64,000 nt of DNA from CAWDMN01 sp963803155 (GTDB lineage Bacteria > Acidobacteriota > Terriglobia > Versatilivoradales > Versatilivoraceae). The position numbers were made by a program, and so were the translations under genes. A model generated the notes under the pieces. That model did not search any database. It worked only from the letters and a program-made list of their open reading frames with translations, and was not told the origin of the DNA. Below, one piece after another: positions 43,569 to 50,769 of the stretch. Positions within the stretch are counted from its first letter, which is position 1. Each line of letters begins with the position of its first letter. The stretch covers positions 1 through 64,000 of the forward strand of contig CAWDMN010000034.1 in assembly GCA_963803155.1 (NCBI GenBank), in the 5' to 3' direction.

Positions 43569-43582
43569 GCGGATTAAGTTCC

Positions 43583-43708
43583 TTCCAACATTTCCGGCTC
43601 ACCCGCGGCGGCCTGCCACAAAGTGAAACCGGAGTGATAAAACTGGAAATTGTCACTGCCGTTTAAAAGGGCCCACTGGCCGCTGTCGGCTGAAGCCGGT
43701 TGTTGGGC
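43583..43708 (-). repeat. attC, long (cassette A2)
   Basis: R' TTCCAAC, R'' GTTGGGC, 126 bp; GGCTCACCCGCGGCGGCCTG and GGCCGCTGTCGGCTGAAGCC. Identical inside to attC 46752. Confidence 0.93.
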
Positions 43709-44229
43709 GGCGCGGCACGGTGCTGAGGCTAGGCTTGATTGCCGCGAGGCCGCCAAACTGGCATGACACGAGTGCCTTGGGGACAGGAATACTGGTTCGT
43801 CCAGTGCTGAATTGCTCTTAGCCGGTCGCTAGGCTCTCGCCCAGCATCACGCCGGACGTTTTCCGCGCATTGCTCAGCGTCGTTCTCGAAAAGATGAAAC
43901 TCAACCGCGGCCTCACTCAGGGAGCTCGTAAGCGCGTCTCGCGCGCTGGCGCGGTAGGGCTCATGTATGACGCGAATGTCAGCCACAACGCAGGGTCGTC
44001 CTGATCGGAGATCCGTGATGAGCTCAGCGAAGCGTCTCGACTGGTCGAATTGAGGAGAGTCATTGATGGCATTTGCTTGAAAATCGTCGAAGATCTTCCA
44101 GCCCTTGTGCTCGAATTCTCCAAGAAGATACGACTTGCCGGAGCCGGGAAGACCGCCCACTAGAACGAGGCTCATGGATTCTCTCTCGATAGCTTGGGAT
44201 AAATGATCGTCGTGTTTGCGCCCCCCAAC
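43590..44229 (-). repeat. Cassette A, attI-distal copy (640 bp)
   Basis: Duplicate of 46759-47398. The two copies have the same length, begin and end exactly at R' crossover points, and read the same wherever I compared them, including identical proteins. Confidence 0.92.
43729..44175 (-). CDS. P-loop nucleotide kinase-like protein (copy 2)
   Basis: 148 aa. Walker A GGLPGSGKSYLLGEF at residues 7-21, then IFDDFQANAIND, a possible acidic motif, and ELITDLRSGRPCVVADIRVI as a Walker B-like strand. Resembles small AAA or zeta-toxin-like kinases without a lid domain. Substrate unknown. The frame closes just before the attC. Confidence 0.82.
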   Translation of the reverse strand: MSLVLVGGLPGSGKSYLLGEFEHKGWKIFDDFQANAINDSPQFDQSRRFAELITDLRSGRPCVVADIRVIHEPYRASARDALTSSLSEAAVEFHLFENDAEQCAENVRRDAGREPSDRLRAIQHWTNQYSCPQGTRVMPVWRPRGNQA

Positions 44230-44292
44230 GAATAGGCTCAGCGGCTGGCGCGTGCTTTTACGCGCCAGTCCGCTGCAGCCTGCTTGTTAAGG
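44223..44292 (-). repeat. attC, short (cassette B2)
   Basis: R' CCCCAAC, R'' GTTAAGG; stem CTCAGCGGCTGGCGCGTGC / GCGCCAGTCCGCTG. Same as attC 46078. Confidence 0.93.
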
Positions 44293-44724
44293 CTTTGTTC
44301 CCTTCAGTGTTACTTTAAGCTTCCTGCTTTTCGTAAAGCTGAAATCAATTGCTATTTCCACAGTGGCTTGTGCCTCAATATTCTGTATCGATGAATCTAA
44401 TGGTTCAACGGTGACGCTAGGAAGTTCGCTTTCCGATTCTAAGGCGCCAGCCCCGTGCCCACATTGTGCATTGAAAATAGGGTCTGGTTGAATTTCAAGG
44501 TTGGTGCCGACACTCCAATCTGGATGAATGTTTGAAATTGATCGGATCGAAACATTGTTGAATCGGATTTGAACGGAGACTATTCTCTCACCCTTTTTTA
44601 ACACTATTTGGGGATAAACCATCCGGTACAAGCTGGCGGCAAATATCCAATTTGCAGAAACGAATACGATCAGTGTGGCGAGTAGGATTGTATTCACTTT
44701 TCGCATAAACGGATTTGCCTTAAC
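44230..44724 (-). repeat. Cassette B, attI-distal copy (495 bp)
   Basis: Duplicate of 46085-46579 with exact cassette boundaries. Confidence 0.92.
44287..44706 (-). CDS. Membrane-anchored hypothetical protein (cassette B, copy 2)
   Basis: 139 aa with N-terminal anchor TILLATLIVFVSANWIFAAS. The outer part KGERIVSVQIRFNNVSIRSI and ATVEIAIDFSFTKSRKLKVT is beta-rich. No family recognised. Confidence 0.65.
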   Translation of the reverse strand: MRKVNTILLATLIVFVSANWIFAASLYRMVYPQIVLKKGERIVSVQIRFNNVSIRSISNIHPDWSVGTNLEIQPDPIFNAQCGHGAGALESESELPSVTVEPLDSSIQNIEAQATVEIAIDFSFTKSRKLKVTLKGTKP

Positions 44725-44840
44725 GACCGCGCCTCAGCCGCCACGGCCAGAATGAAGTTGAAACAAAGAATGCTTTTTAATCTGAAACTGCCCTTGAAAA
44801 AAGCCGCTGGCCGTGGTCGGCTGGAGGCCGCTTGTTCGGC
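44718..44840 (-). repeat. attC, long
   Basis: R' CCTTAAC, R'' GTTCGGC, 123 bp. Like the long class but the inner CCGTCAGCTGACGG is replaced by GCCGTGGTCGG. Ends the YiiX-like cassette. Confidence 0.9.
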
Positions 44841-44848
44841 AATTAATT

Positions 44849-45466
44849 TCACTGACTGTAGACGGTTTCCAGGATATCACTCTGGAAGACGTCTTGAGGG
44901 GAGATTACTGTTTCTTCAAGCGGGACTCCCTTGGGGTAGCGTTCCTTAAGTTTCATCTGCACCTCTGCGGATGATAGGTCGAAGTCTTTCAACTTACGGA
45001 GGCCACCTATCTGAATACTGAGTGCCCGATCATAAATCTTCCAGACTAATTCAGAACAATAAATCTTTTCGTCAGACCAGTTGAACACAAAATCATATGA
45101 CTTGCCTTTGAAGGAGGATGCTATATGCTCCAGCTTTTCAAGATTCCCCTTTGTCAGAATATTCTCTGCATTCTTTAGCCTCTTCACAACGAAATGTCTG
45201 TTTGGATCCCTATCGATCCATGTATTTATCGAGGTAAACTTCACTGGACCGACAGCCTCATAGACCATAAGTGAGCCATTTTGGGCTAGAATAAGTCCCA
45301 TATGGCTAAATTGAGAGTTGGTGGCCAATTTGATTGCTCTAGTTTGGGATGAAGAAAAACTCTGGAAGACAAGATCTCCCTCCCGTAATGGGTAATTATT
45401 GTGGCTTCGACAAGATGCACCACAGAATGTAAGGAAAACAACTGTAGAGATCAGGCGGGTTTTCAT
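44849..45466 (-). CDS. YiiX/NlpC-P60-like lipoprotein hydrolase
   Basis: 205 aa. Lipoprotein signal MKTRLISTVVFLTFCGAS-C. The permuted papain-like fold: FSHMGLILAQNGSLMVYEAV carries His, KIYCSELVWKIYDRALSIQI carries Cys. Family members hydrolyse amide or acyl bonds; substrate not known. Complete cassette gene. Confidence 0.83.
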   Translation of the reverse strand: MKTRLISTVVFLTFCGASCRSHNNYPLREGDLVFQSFSSSQTRAIKLATNSQFSHMGLILAQNGSLMVYEAVGPVKFTSINTWIDRDPNRHFVVKRLKNAENILTKGNLEKLEHIASSFKGKSYDFVFNWSDEKIYCSELVWKIYDRALSIQIGGLRKLKDFDLSSAEVQMKLKERYPKGVPLEETVISPQDVFQSDILETVYSQ

Positions 45467-45481
45467 ATGACTCTTTATATT

Positions 45482-45544
45482 GCCGAACGAATCCGCTCAC
45501 CGGCGCGCGCTTCTTGCGCGTCCGGTGCAGTGGAATGGTTAGGC
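45482..45544 (-). repeat. attC, short
   Basis: R' GCCGAAC, R'' GTTAGGC; stem GCTCACCGGCGCGCGC / GCGCGTCCGGTGCAG. Ends cassette D. Confidence 0.92.
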
Positions 45545-45545
45545 G

Positions 45546-45878
45546 TCAGAATCTATTCTTCGCAACCAAGTTGATCCGGAAGTCAGACCATGACTTCTTC
45601 AAGACATAGCGGACCACCCAGACCCCGACCGGGATGGCTGTTATGACGCCACTCCAATATGTCAAGGTCACGATCGATCGCGGTGATGCACCTGCGGCCC
45701 CCATGATGAACCCGATCACACCTCCCACAAGACCGCCTGCGATAACCCCGAAAAACACACTCCGCCACATGAGGCTCCACCAGATCTTGGCTGCGCGTCC
45801 CCAGGTGACTTCAACCTCGGGTCTAGACGCCTTGCCAGGAACTGGGTCATAGTCTGTTGTAATCAGATTAGTGTTCAT
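45546..45878 (-). CDS. Small membrane protein
   Basis: 110 aa from MNTNLITTDYDPVPGKASRP. Two hydrophobic stretches (FFGVIAGGLVGGVIGFIMGA and TYWSGVITAIPVGVWVVRYV) with Gly-zipper character. No family recognised. Longer frame to 45917 crosses the attC. Confidence 0.65.
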   Translation of the reverse strand: MNTNLITTDYDPVPGKASRPEVEVTWGRAAKIWWSLMWRSVFFGVIAGGLVGGVIGFIMGAAGASPRSIVTLTYWSGVITAIPVGVWVVRYVLKKSWSDFRINLVAKNRF

Positions 45879-45898
45879 CTCGGGCCTCCAATCTCGAT

Positions 45899-45965
45899 GC
45901 CTAACGCCGCCGCTCACCTGCCAGCGCGCCTTCCGCGCTGGTCAGGTGAAGTGGGCTTGTTGGTG
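45899..45965 (-). repeat. attC, short (cassette C2)
   Basis: R' GCCTAAC, R'' GTTGGTG; stem GCTCACCTGCCAGCGCG / CGCGCTGGTCAGGTGAAG. Same inner part as attC 46573. Confidence 0.93.
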
Positions 45966-46084
45966 GTAGTTTTCCGGACATGACGGTAATGCCAGCTTTT
46001 GCCGGAGTTGTTTTTAACTTTGCATTTAAACAGCACTTTCGAGTTGCCGGATGTTTTCCTGGCTTCGTGTTTGTTTCCACCAAC
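45906..46084 (-). repeat. Cassette C, attI-distal copy (179 bp, no clear ORF)
   Basis: Duplicate of 46580-46758. Beyond its attC only about 115 bp remain. A 60-aa frame begins inside the recombination box and runs into the attC, so it is not convincing. Another frame holds SGNSKVLFKCKVKNNS without a start codon. Confidence 0.9.
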
Positions 46085-46147
46085 GAATAGGCTCAGCGGC
46101 TGGCGCGTGCTTTTACGCGCCAGTCCGCTGCAGCCTGCTTGTTAAGG
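46078..46147 (-). repeat. attC, short (cassette B1)
   Basis: R' CACCAAC, R'' GTTAAGG; inner part identical to attC 44223. Only the R' box, contributed by the next cassette, differs. Confidence 0.93.
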
Positions 46148-46579
46148 CTTTGTTCCCTTCAGTGTTACTTTAAGCTTCCTGCTTTTCGTAAAGCTGAAAT
46201 CAATTGCTATTTCCACAGTGGCTTGTGCCTCAATATTCTGTATCGATGAATCTAATGGTTCAACGGTGACGCTAGGAAGTTCGCTTTCCGATTCTAAGGC
46301 GCCAGCCCCGTGCCCACATTGTGCATTGAAAATAGGGTCTGGTTGAATTTCAAGGTTGGTGCCGACACTCCAATCTGGATGAATGTTTGAAATTGATCGG
46401 ATCGAAACATTGTTGAATCGGATTTGAACGGAGACTATTCTCTCACCCTTTTTTAACACTATTTGGGGATAAACCATCCGGTACAAGCTGGCGGCAAATA
46501 TCCAATTTGCAGAAACGAATACGATCAGTGTGGCGAGTAGGATTGTATTCACTTTTCGCATAAACGGATTTGCCTTAAC
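46085..46579 (-). repeat. Cassette B, attI-proximal copy (495 bp)
   Basis: Same length and content as 44230-44724. Confidence 0.92.
46142..46561 (-). CDS. Membrane-anchored hypothetical protein (cassette B, copy 1)
   Basis: Identical protein to 44287-44706 from MRKVNTILLATLIVFVSANW. A slightly longer frame to 46591 exists only because the upstream cassette differs, which shows that the start at 46561 is the true cassette start. Confidence 0.68.
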   Translation of the reverse strand: MRKVNTILLATLIVFVSANWIFAASLYRMVYPQIVLKKGERIVSVQIRFNNVSIRSISNIHPDWSVGTNLEIQPDPIFNAQCGHGAGALESESELPSVTVEPLDSSIQNIEAQATVEIAIDFSFTKSRKLKVTLKGTKP

Positions 46580-46640
46580 GCCGCCGCTCACCTGCCAGCG
46601 CGCCTTCCGCGCTGGTCAGGTGAAGTGGGCTTGTTGGTGG
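46573..46640 (-). repeat. attC, short (cassette C1)
   Basis: R' CCTTAAC, R'' GTTGGTG; inner part identical to attC 45899. Confidence 0.93.
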
Positions 46641-46758
46641 TAGTTTTCCGGACATGACGGTAATGCCAGCTTTTGCCGGAGTTGTTTTTAACTTTGCATT
46701 TAAACAGCACTTTCGAGTTGCCGGATGTTTTCCTGGCTTCGTGTTTGTTTCCACCAAC
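46580..46758 (-). repeat. Cassette C, attI-proximal copy (179 bp)
   Basis: Same length and content as 45906-46084. It sits between cassettes A1 and B1. Confidence 0.9.
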
Positions 46759-46877
46759 ATTTCCGGCTCACCCGCGGCGGCCTGCCACAAAGTGAAACCG
46801 GAGTGATAAAACTGGAAATTGTCACTGCCGTTTAAAAGGGCCCACTGGCCGCTGTCGGCTGAAGCCGGTTGTTGGGC
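46752..46877 (-). repeat. attC, long (cassette A1)
   Basis: R' CACCAAC, R'' GTTGGGC; inner part as attC 43583. Confidence 0.93.
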
Positions 46878-47398
46878 GGCGCGGCACGGTGCTGAGGCTA
46901 GGCTTGATTGCCGCGAGGCCGCCAAACTGGCATGACACGAGTGCCTTGGGGACAGGAATACTGGTTCGTCCAGTGCTGAATTGCTCTTAGCCGGTCGCTA
47001 GGCTCTCGCCCAGCATCACGCCGGACGTTTTCCGCGCATTGCTCAGCGTCGTTCTCGAAAAGATGAAACTCAACCGCGGCCTCACTCAGGGAGCTCGTAA
47101 GCGCGTCTCGCGCGCTGGCGCGGTAGGGCTCATGTATGACGCGAATGTCAGCCACAACGCAGGGTCGTCCTGATCGGAGATCCGTGATGAGCTCAGCGAA
47201 GCGTCTCGACTGGTCGAATTGAGGAGAGTCATTGATGGCATTTGCTTGAAAATCGTCGAAGATCTTCCAGCCCTTGTGCTCGAATTCTCCAAGAAGATAC
47301 GACTTGCCGGAGCCGGGAAGACCGCCCACTAGAACGAGGCTCATGGATTCTCTCTCGATAGCTTGGGATAAATGATCGTCGTGTTTGCGCCCCCCAAC
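46759..47398 (-). repeat. Cassette A, attI-proximal copy (640 bp)
   Basis: First cassette after attI, so the most recently inserted. Duplicate of 43590-44229. Confidence 0.92.
46898..47344 (-). CDS. P-loop nucleotide kinase-like protein (copy 1)
   Basis: Protein identical to 43729-44175: GGLPGSGKSYLLGEF Walker A, then IFDDF. As first cassette it should be the one most strongly transcribed from the integron promoter. GAGAGAATCC precedes the ATG. Confidence 0.83.
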   Translation of the reverse strand: MSLVLVGGLPGSGKSYLLGEFEHKGWKIFDDFQANAINDSPQFDQSRRFAELITDLRSGRPCVVADIRVIHEPYRASARDALTSSLSEAAVEFHLFENDAEQCAENVRRDAGREPSDRLRAIQHWTNQYSCPQGTRVMPVWRPRGNQA

Positions 47399-47460
47399 AA
47401 TTTATTCATGAGAATCGGGGTAAGTGAATATATATTGCTTACCCCGATTCCGAGTAAGTG
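47392..47460 (-). other. attI: attI site and adjoining 13-bp inverted repeat
   Basis: The junction with the first cassette is CCCCAAC at 47392-47398. Beyond it, sequence is no longer cassette-derived. Arms GAATCGGGGTAAG (47412-47424) and CTTACCCCGATTC (47438-47450) form a perfect inverted repeat with a 13-nt AT-rich spacer. Exact attI limits are not defined by sequence alone. Confidence 0.75.
47429..47457 (-). promoter_or_regulatory. Candidate cassette promoter Pc
   Basis: On the - strand TTACTC, 17 nt, TATATA, reading into the first cassette. It lies across the attI-adjacent inverted repeat, so the repeat might act as operator or attenuator. Not tested; the -35 box is weak. Confidence 0.4.
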
Positions 47461-47608
47461 CGTAATAGAGCTCTTTTTTGCGACTCAGTGGAGCAGGGAA
47501 GGCTCCTCTCCTTGAGCGGAGGCAAAAAAGGCTCTCCATGGATTTGTACAACTCGGATTTTCCACAAAACCAAGGAGCCGTTGAGTCTCTTATCCAGAAA
47601 ACTTCTCC

Positions 47609-47636
47609 TTGAAAAAAAAGAATTCGGGATTATGAT
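47609..47636 (+). promoter_or_regulatory. Candidate promoter of intI
   Basis: TTGAAA (47609-47614), 16-nt spacer, TATGAT (47631-47636), 57 bp before the chosen intI start. No LexA box recognised. Confidence 0.55.
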
Positions 47637-47692
47637 TAAAAATAATACTTATTACTGGAAAAAAGAGTCCGGACTTGAGAGGAGTATTTACC

Positions 47693-48709
47693 ATGAGTGC
47701 CGGAGGTATGTCAATTCATGAGACGGCTCCGGGGACGGCAGCCGTCTGGGCGGCACCGCAACATCTGCTACCTCAAGTGCGGGAAATGTTGCGGGTCAAA
47801 CACCTTTCCATAAGCACCGAAAGATCCTACTGCAACTGGATCCGCCGTTTTATCCTCTATCACAAGAAGAAGCATCCAGCCCAAATGGGACGCCCGGAAA
47901 TTGAGGCTTTTCTGACCCACCTGGCTGTCGCAAAAAATGTAGCCGCTTCCACTCAAAACCAAGCCTTCAATGCGCTGCTGTTCCTCTATCGGGAAGTGCT
48001 GCACCGGGAGTTAGAGGGAATCGATGCGGTCCGGGCCAAGAAGCCGGTGCGGGTGCCCACTGTCCTTACTGTCGAGGAAGTGAAACGGGTGCTGGCGGGA
48101 TTGGACGGCACAATTCTGTTGATCATTAAATTGCTCTATGGTTCCGGAATGAGAGTGATGGAAGGGGCGCGGCTGCGGGTGAAGGATCTGGATTTTGACC
48201 TGCTCCAGATTGCGGTTCGACAAGGGAAAGGGGATGTAGACCGTCTAACCCTGCTTCCTTCCAGTTTAAAGGAGCCGCTCCAGACACATCTGGAACGAGT
48301 CAAGAAGCTCCACGAAGCGGACCTGGCCCGAGGGTTTGGGCAGGTCTATCTGCCGCATGCCTTGGAACGAAAATATCCCACGGCCAGCCGGGAATGGGGT
48401 TGGCAATATGTCTTTCCCGCCCGCACGCTGAGTGTCGATCCACGGACTGGACGAACTGGCCGGCATCATGTCCATCCCAGCACACTGGGAAAGGCGGTTC
48501 ATCGCGCTGTTCGCCTGGCCGGTATACACAAAAGCGTGGGTTGCCATACTTTTCGGCACAGCTTTGCCACAAGTTTGCTGGAAGCCGGATATGACATCCG
48601 CACCGTCCAGGAGTTGCTGGGACACAAAGATGTGCGGACCACCATGATTTATACTCATGTTCTCAAGCTGGGAGGCAAAGCGGTGCGCAGTCCGGTGGAT
48701 GGGATTTGA
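47693..48709 (+). CDS. intI: Integron integrase IntI
   Basis: Tyrosine recombinase that inserts and excises cassettes at attI and attC. 338 aa from ATG at 47693, preceded by GAGAGGAG. The catalytic set is Arg154 (YGSGMRVMEGARL), Lys179 (RQGKGD), His285 and Arg288 (CHTFRHSFAT), His311 (ELLGHKDV) and Tyr320 (TTMIYTH). The integron-specific extra helix is present around residues 224-242 (LERKYPTASREWGWQYVFPA), which ordinary XerC/D lack. N-terminal SAM-like core-binding domain from about residue 30. Full length, no damage. Divergent from the array, the standard layout. Confidence 0.97.
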   Translation: MSAGGMSIHETAPGTAAVWAAPQHLLPQVREMLRVKHLSISTERSYCNWIRRFILYHKKKHPAQMGRPEIEAFLTHLAVAKNVAASTQNQAFNALLFLYREVLHRELEGIDAVRAKKPVRVPTVLTVEEVKRVLAGLDGTILLIIKLLYGSGMRVMEGARLRVKDLDFDLLQIAVRQGKGDVDRLTLLPSSLKEPLQTHLERVKKLHEADLARGFGQVYLPHALERKYPTASREWGWQYVFPARTLSVDPRTGRTGRHHVHPSTLGKAVHRAVRLAGIHKSVGCHTFRHSFATSLLEAGYDIRTVQELLGHKDVRTTMIYTHVLKLGGKAVRSPVDGI

Positions 48710-48721
48710 AACTGAATGAAG

Positions 48722-48763
48722 CCCCTCATGCCAGCGAGGCTAGCACGGTAAGAGGATGAATGT
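48722..48763 (+). repeat. Dispersed CATGCCAGCG repeat, partial copy
   Basis: CCCCTCATGCCAGCGAGGCT followed by AGCACGGTAAGAGGATGAA, next to the IS left end. Same family as 50930, 51083, 61490 and 61700. Confidence 0.75.
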
Positions 48764-48815
48764 TTCCCTCCATTGGAGGGAAGGCGTGAAAAAATCGCGA
48801 AAAGTCAAAAAAAGA

Positions 48816-48844
48816 TTGACTAGCGATATCGCTAGGTGTATACT
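48816..48844 (+). promoter_or_regulatory. IS promoter with palindromic operator
   Basis: TTGACT (48816-48821), 17 nt, TATACT (48839-48844): close to sigma-70 consensus. The 16-bp perfect palindrome CTAGCGATATCGCTAG (48820-48835) fills the spacer. A protein bound there would block transcription; the AbrB-like product of the next gene is the obvious candidate. Confidence 0.75.
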
Positions 48845-48873
48845 TTTTCCATCTTTGACGCGGAGAGTGCCGC

Positions 48874-49080
48874 ATGGGTTATCAATCCAAAGTTCAAGTC
48901 ATCGAGCGGGCCAAGGGGCAAAAGCAATTTTACCTGATCTGCCCGGCGCCGCTAGCCCAAGCCCTGGAGATGGAAAAGAGCGAGACCATCGAATGGATCC
49001 TGGAAGACAAGCACACGCTGGTCATCAAGCGCATCGAGGCAGCCGCGGCGGCCCGCAAGGGGGCCCATGGACGCTGCTAA
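48874..49080 (+). CDS. AbrB/SpoVT-like small DNA-binding protein of the IS
   Basis: 68 aa. MGYQSKVQVIERAKGQKQFY, LICPAPLAQALEMEKSETIE and WILEDKHTLVIKR give the beta-strand and loop order of MazE/AbrB swapped-hairpin domains, though the match is loose. It overlaps the transposase start by 14 bp. Probably represses the shared promoter through the palindrome and so limits transposition. Confidence 0.65.
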   Translation: MGYQSKVQVIERAKGQKQFYLICPAPLAQALEMEKSETIEWILEDKHTLVIKRIEAAAAARKGAHGRC

Positions 49081-50590
49081 GTCTTCCCCGCAAAACGCCC
49101 CGGTTCGTCCGATGAGCCGGGTGAAGACCGCCAACCGGGCCCAATTGGTCTTGCGGATGGTGGATGTCGAGAAGCTGATTCCCCTGCGCCATCCGGCCCG
49201 GATGATTTGGCAGATGGTCGGACAGTTGGACTTGAGCCCCTACGAGGCCAAGATTGAGGCCGTGGCCGGGCAAGCGGGCCGACCGGCCTGGGATCCCCAG
49301 TTGTTGATCTGTGTGTGGGTTTATGCCTACAGCAAAGGGATCAGCTCGGCGCGGGAAATCGAGCAACGCTGCAGCTACGATCCCGCCTTTCAGTGGCTGA
49401 CCGGACTGGACGTAATCAACCATCACACGCTGTCGGACTTTCGCGGCAGCCGGGAGGCGGAACTGCGGGAGCTGTTTGCCCAGCTGTTGGGAGTGCTGAG
49501 CCGCCAGCAGCTGATTCGGCTGAAACGAGTGGCCCATGACGGCAGCAAAATCCGGGCCTTGGCCTCGGACAAGAGCTTCCGCCGGGGAGAGACGCTGGAG
49601 CGTCATTTGCAGCAGGCGCGGGAACTGGTCGGGCAGCTGAGCGAAGCCGGATCGGAAGAGCAGAGCGCCCGGCGCCAGCAGGCACGGCAGCGGGCCGCTC
49701 GCCAACGAGTCGAACGGCTGGAAGAGGCGCAACGGCAGCTGGCCCAGCTGCAACAGCGCAAACCAGACCCGTCGAGCCAACAACCGAGGGTCAGTGAGAG
49801 CGATCCGGAGGCTCGGATCATGCGGACGGGACATGACGGTTTTATTCCCGCTTACAACGTGCAATTGTCCACCGACGAACAGGCCGGGATGGTCGTGGGG
49901 GTGGCGGTCACCCAGGAGGCCGCCGCCGTGGCCCAACTGCAACCGGCGGTCGATCAGATCGTCAACAATCTGGAGCAAAAACCGGAACAGATGCTGGTCG
50001 ACGGAGGGTATATCTCGCAGGCTAATGTGGTTTCCCTGGATCAGCAAGAGATTGACCTGATTGGCCCCTGGGTCGATCGGAAGGACACGGGACAACAGAA
50101 TCTGAAACGGCGTCAACTGGATCCGGCCTTCTATCCCGAAGCGTTTCGGTATCAGCCGGGGTCGAACGCGTATCAATGTCCAGCCGGCCAACTGTTGAGT
50201 TACGAAGGAAGTGAAGACCGACCTTTTCAGACCCGGCATCGCTATCGAGCCACCGCCTCGACCTGCCGGACCTGTGCCCTGCAGTCGCACTGTTGCCCGA
50301 ACACTCGAAAGGGGCGTTCGCTGGTCCAGATTGAGGCCGCCCCCGAAGTGAAGGCCTTTCAAGAGAAGATGCAGACCCCCCAAGCCCAGCAACTTTACAA
50401 GAAACGGGCCCCGCTGGCCGAATTCACCAATGCCTGGATCAAAGAGAAAATGAAATTGCGGCAATTCCGAGTGCGGGGGTTGAAAAAGGTCTCGCTGGAA
50501 ATTTTGTGGGCCTGTTTGAGCTACAACATTCAGCAATGGATCCGCTGCTGTCGGCGAGGGCCCCTGATCCCAAGGCAAAGCCCGGCCTAA
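49067..50590 (+). CDS. IS1182-family transposase
   Basis: 507 aa DDE transposase. N-terminal IS1182-type DUF772 domain (GRPAWDPQLLICVWVYAYSK, REIEQRCSYDPAFQWLTGLD), then VAHDGSKIRALAS with the first Asp, QMLVDGGYISQANV with the second, and the Cys-rich insert STCRTCALQSHCCPNTRKGR. The C-terminal KKRAPLAEFTNAWIKEKMKL includes the Glu region. Full length, likely active. Encoded on the same strand as intI. Confidence 0.93.
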   Translation: MDAAKSSPQNAPVRPMSRVKTANRAQLVLRMVDVEKLIPLRHPARMIWQMVGQLDLSPYEAKIEAVAGQAGRPAWDPQLLICVWVYAYSKGISSAREIEQRCSYDPAFQWLTGLDVINHHTLSDFRGSREAELRELFAQLLGVLSRQQLIRLKRVAHDGSKIRALASDKSFRRGETLERHLQQARELVGQLSEAGSEEQSARRQQARQRAARQRVERLEEAQRQLAQLQQRKPDPSSQQPRVSESDPEARIMRTGHDGFIPAYNVQLSTDEQAGMVVGVAVTQEAAAVAQLQPAVDQIVNNLEQKPEQMLVDGGYISQANVVSLDQQEIDLIGPWVDRKDTGQQNLKRRQLDPAFYPEAFRYQPGSNAYQCPAGQLLSYEGSEDRPFQTRHRYRATASTCRTCALQSHCCPNTRKGRSLVQIEAAPEVKAFQEKMQTPQAQQLYKKRAPLAEFTNAWIKEKMKLRQFRVRGLKKVSLEILWACLSYNIQQWIRCCRRGPLIPRQSPA

Positions 50591-50769
50591 ACCCAAGCGT
50601 CCAGAGTTTCGCGCTTTCAAAGGCGCTGGCGAGGGGGAAAAGAGTACTACGGTCCCAGGGATCTTCGGATTGGGAAGAGGGAATGACATGAAAATGTTCG
50701 CACCCGGTTGAATTTTTCTAATCGTCACAAAAAACAAGCCCGTCTAATCCCTAATTTTTTCACGCCTTC

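Larger units (their letters stand above)
7609..47460 (-). mobile_element. Chromosomal integron cassette array with attI
   Basis: About 40 kb of - strand ORFs, most of them separated by attC sites: imperfect palindromes bounded on the + strand by RYYYAAC (R') and GTTRRRY (R''). The divergent intI gene starts at 47693. The cassette junction nearest the integrase is CCCCAAC at 47392-47398. Orientation, attC layout and integrase type all agree. The left limit is set at the last recognisable, degenerate attC; one further - strand ORF (7226-7591) without a clear attC may be the terminal cassette. Confidence 0.93.
48780..50769 (+). mobile_element. Insertion sequence, IS1182-type, with accessory AbrB-like gene
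   Basis: Perfect 16-bp terminal inverted repeats GAAGGCGTGAAAAAAT (48780-48795) and its reverse complement (50754-50769) enclose two overlapping genes: an AbrB-like gene and a DDE transposase. About 2 kb, the size expected. No clear target duplication seen. Sits 70 bp behind intI. Confidence 0.85.

Noticed and set aside
45901..46083. 60-aa ORF in cassette C (also at 46575)
   Set aside because: It begins in the recombination box and ends in the attC, so its start depends on the neighbouring cassette.
49025..50737. 570-codon open frame antisense to the transposase
   Set aside because: Pure shadow of a GC-rich gene. The + strand frame has clear IS1182 motifs and the antisense product is Pro/Leu/Gly-rich without any family pattern.
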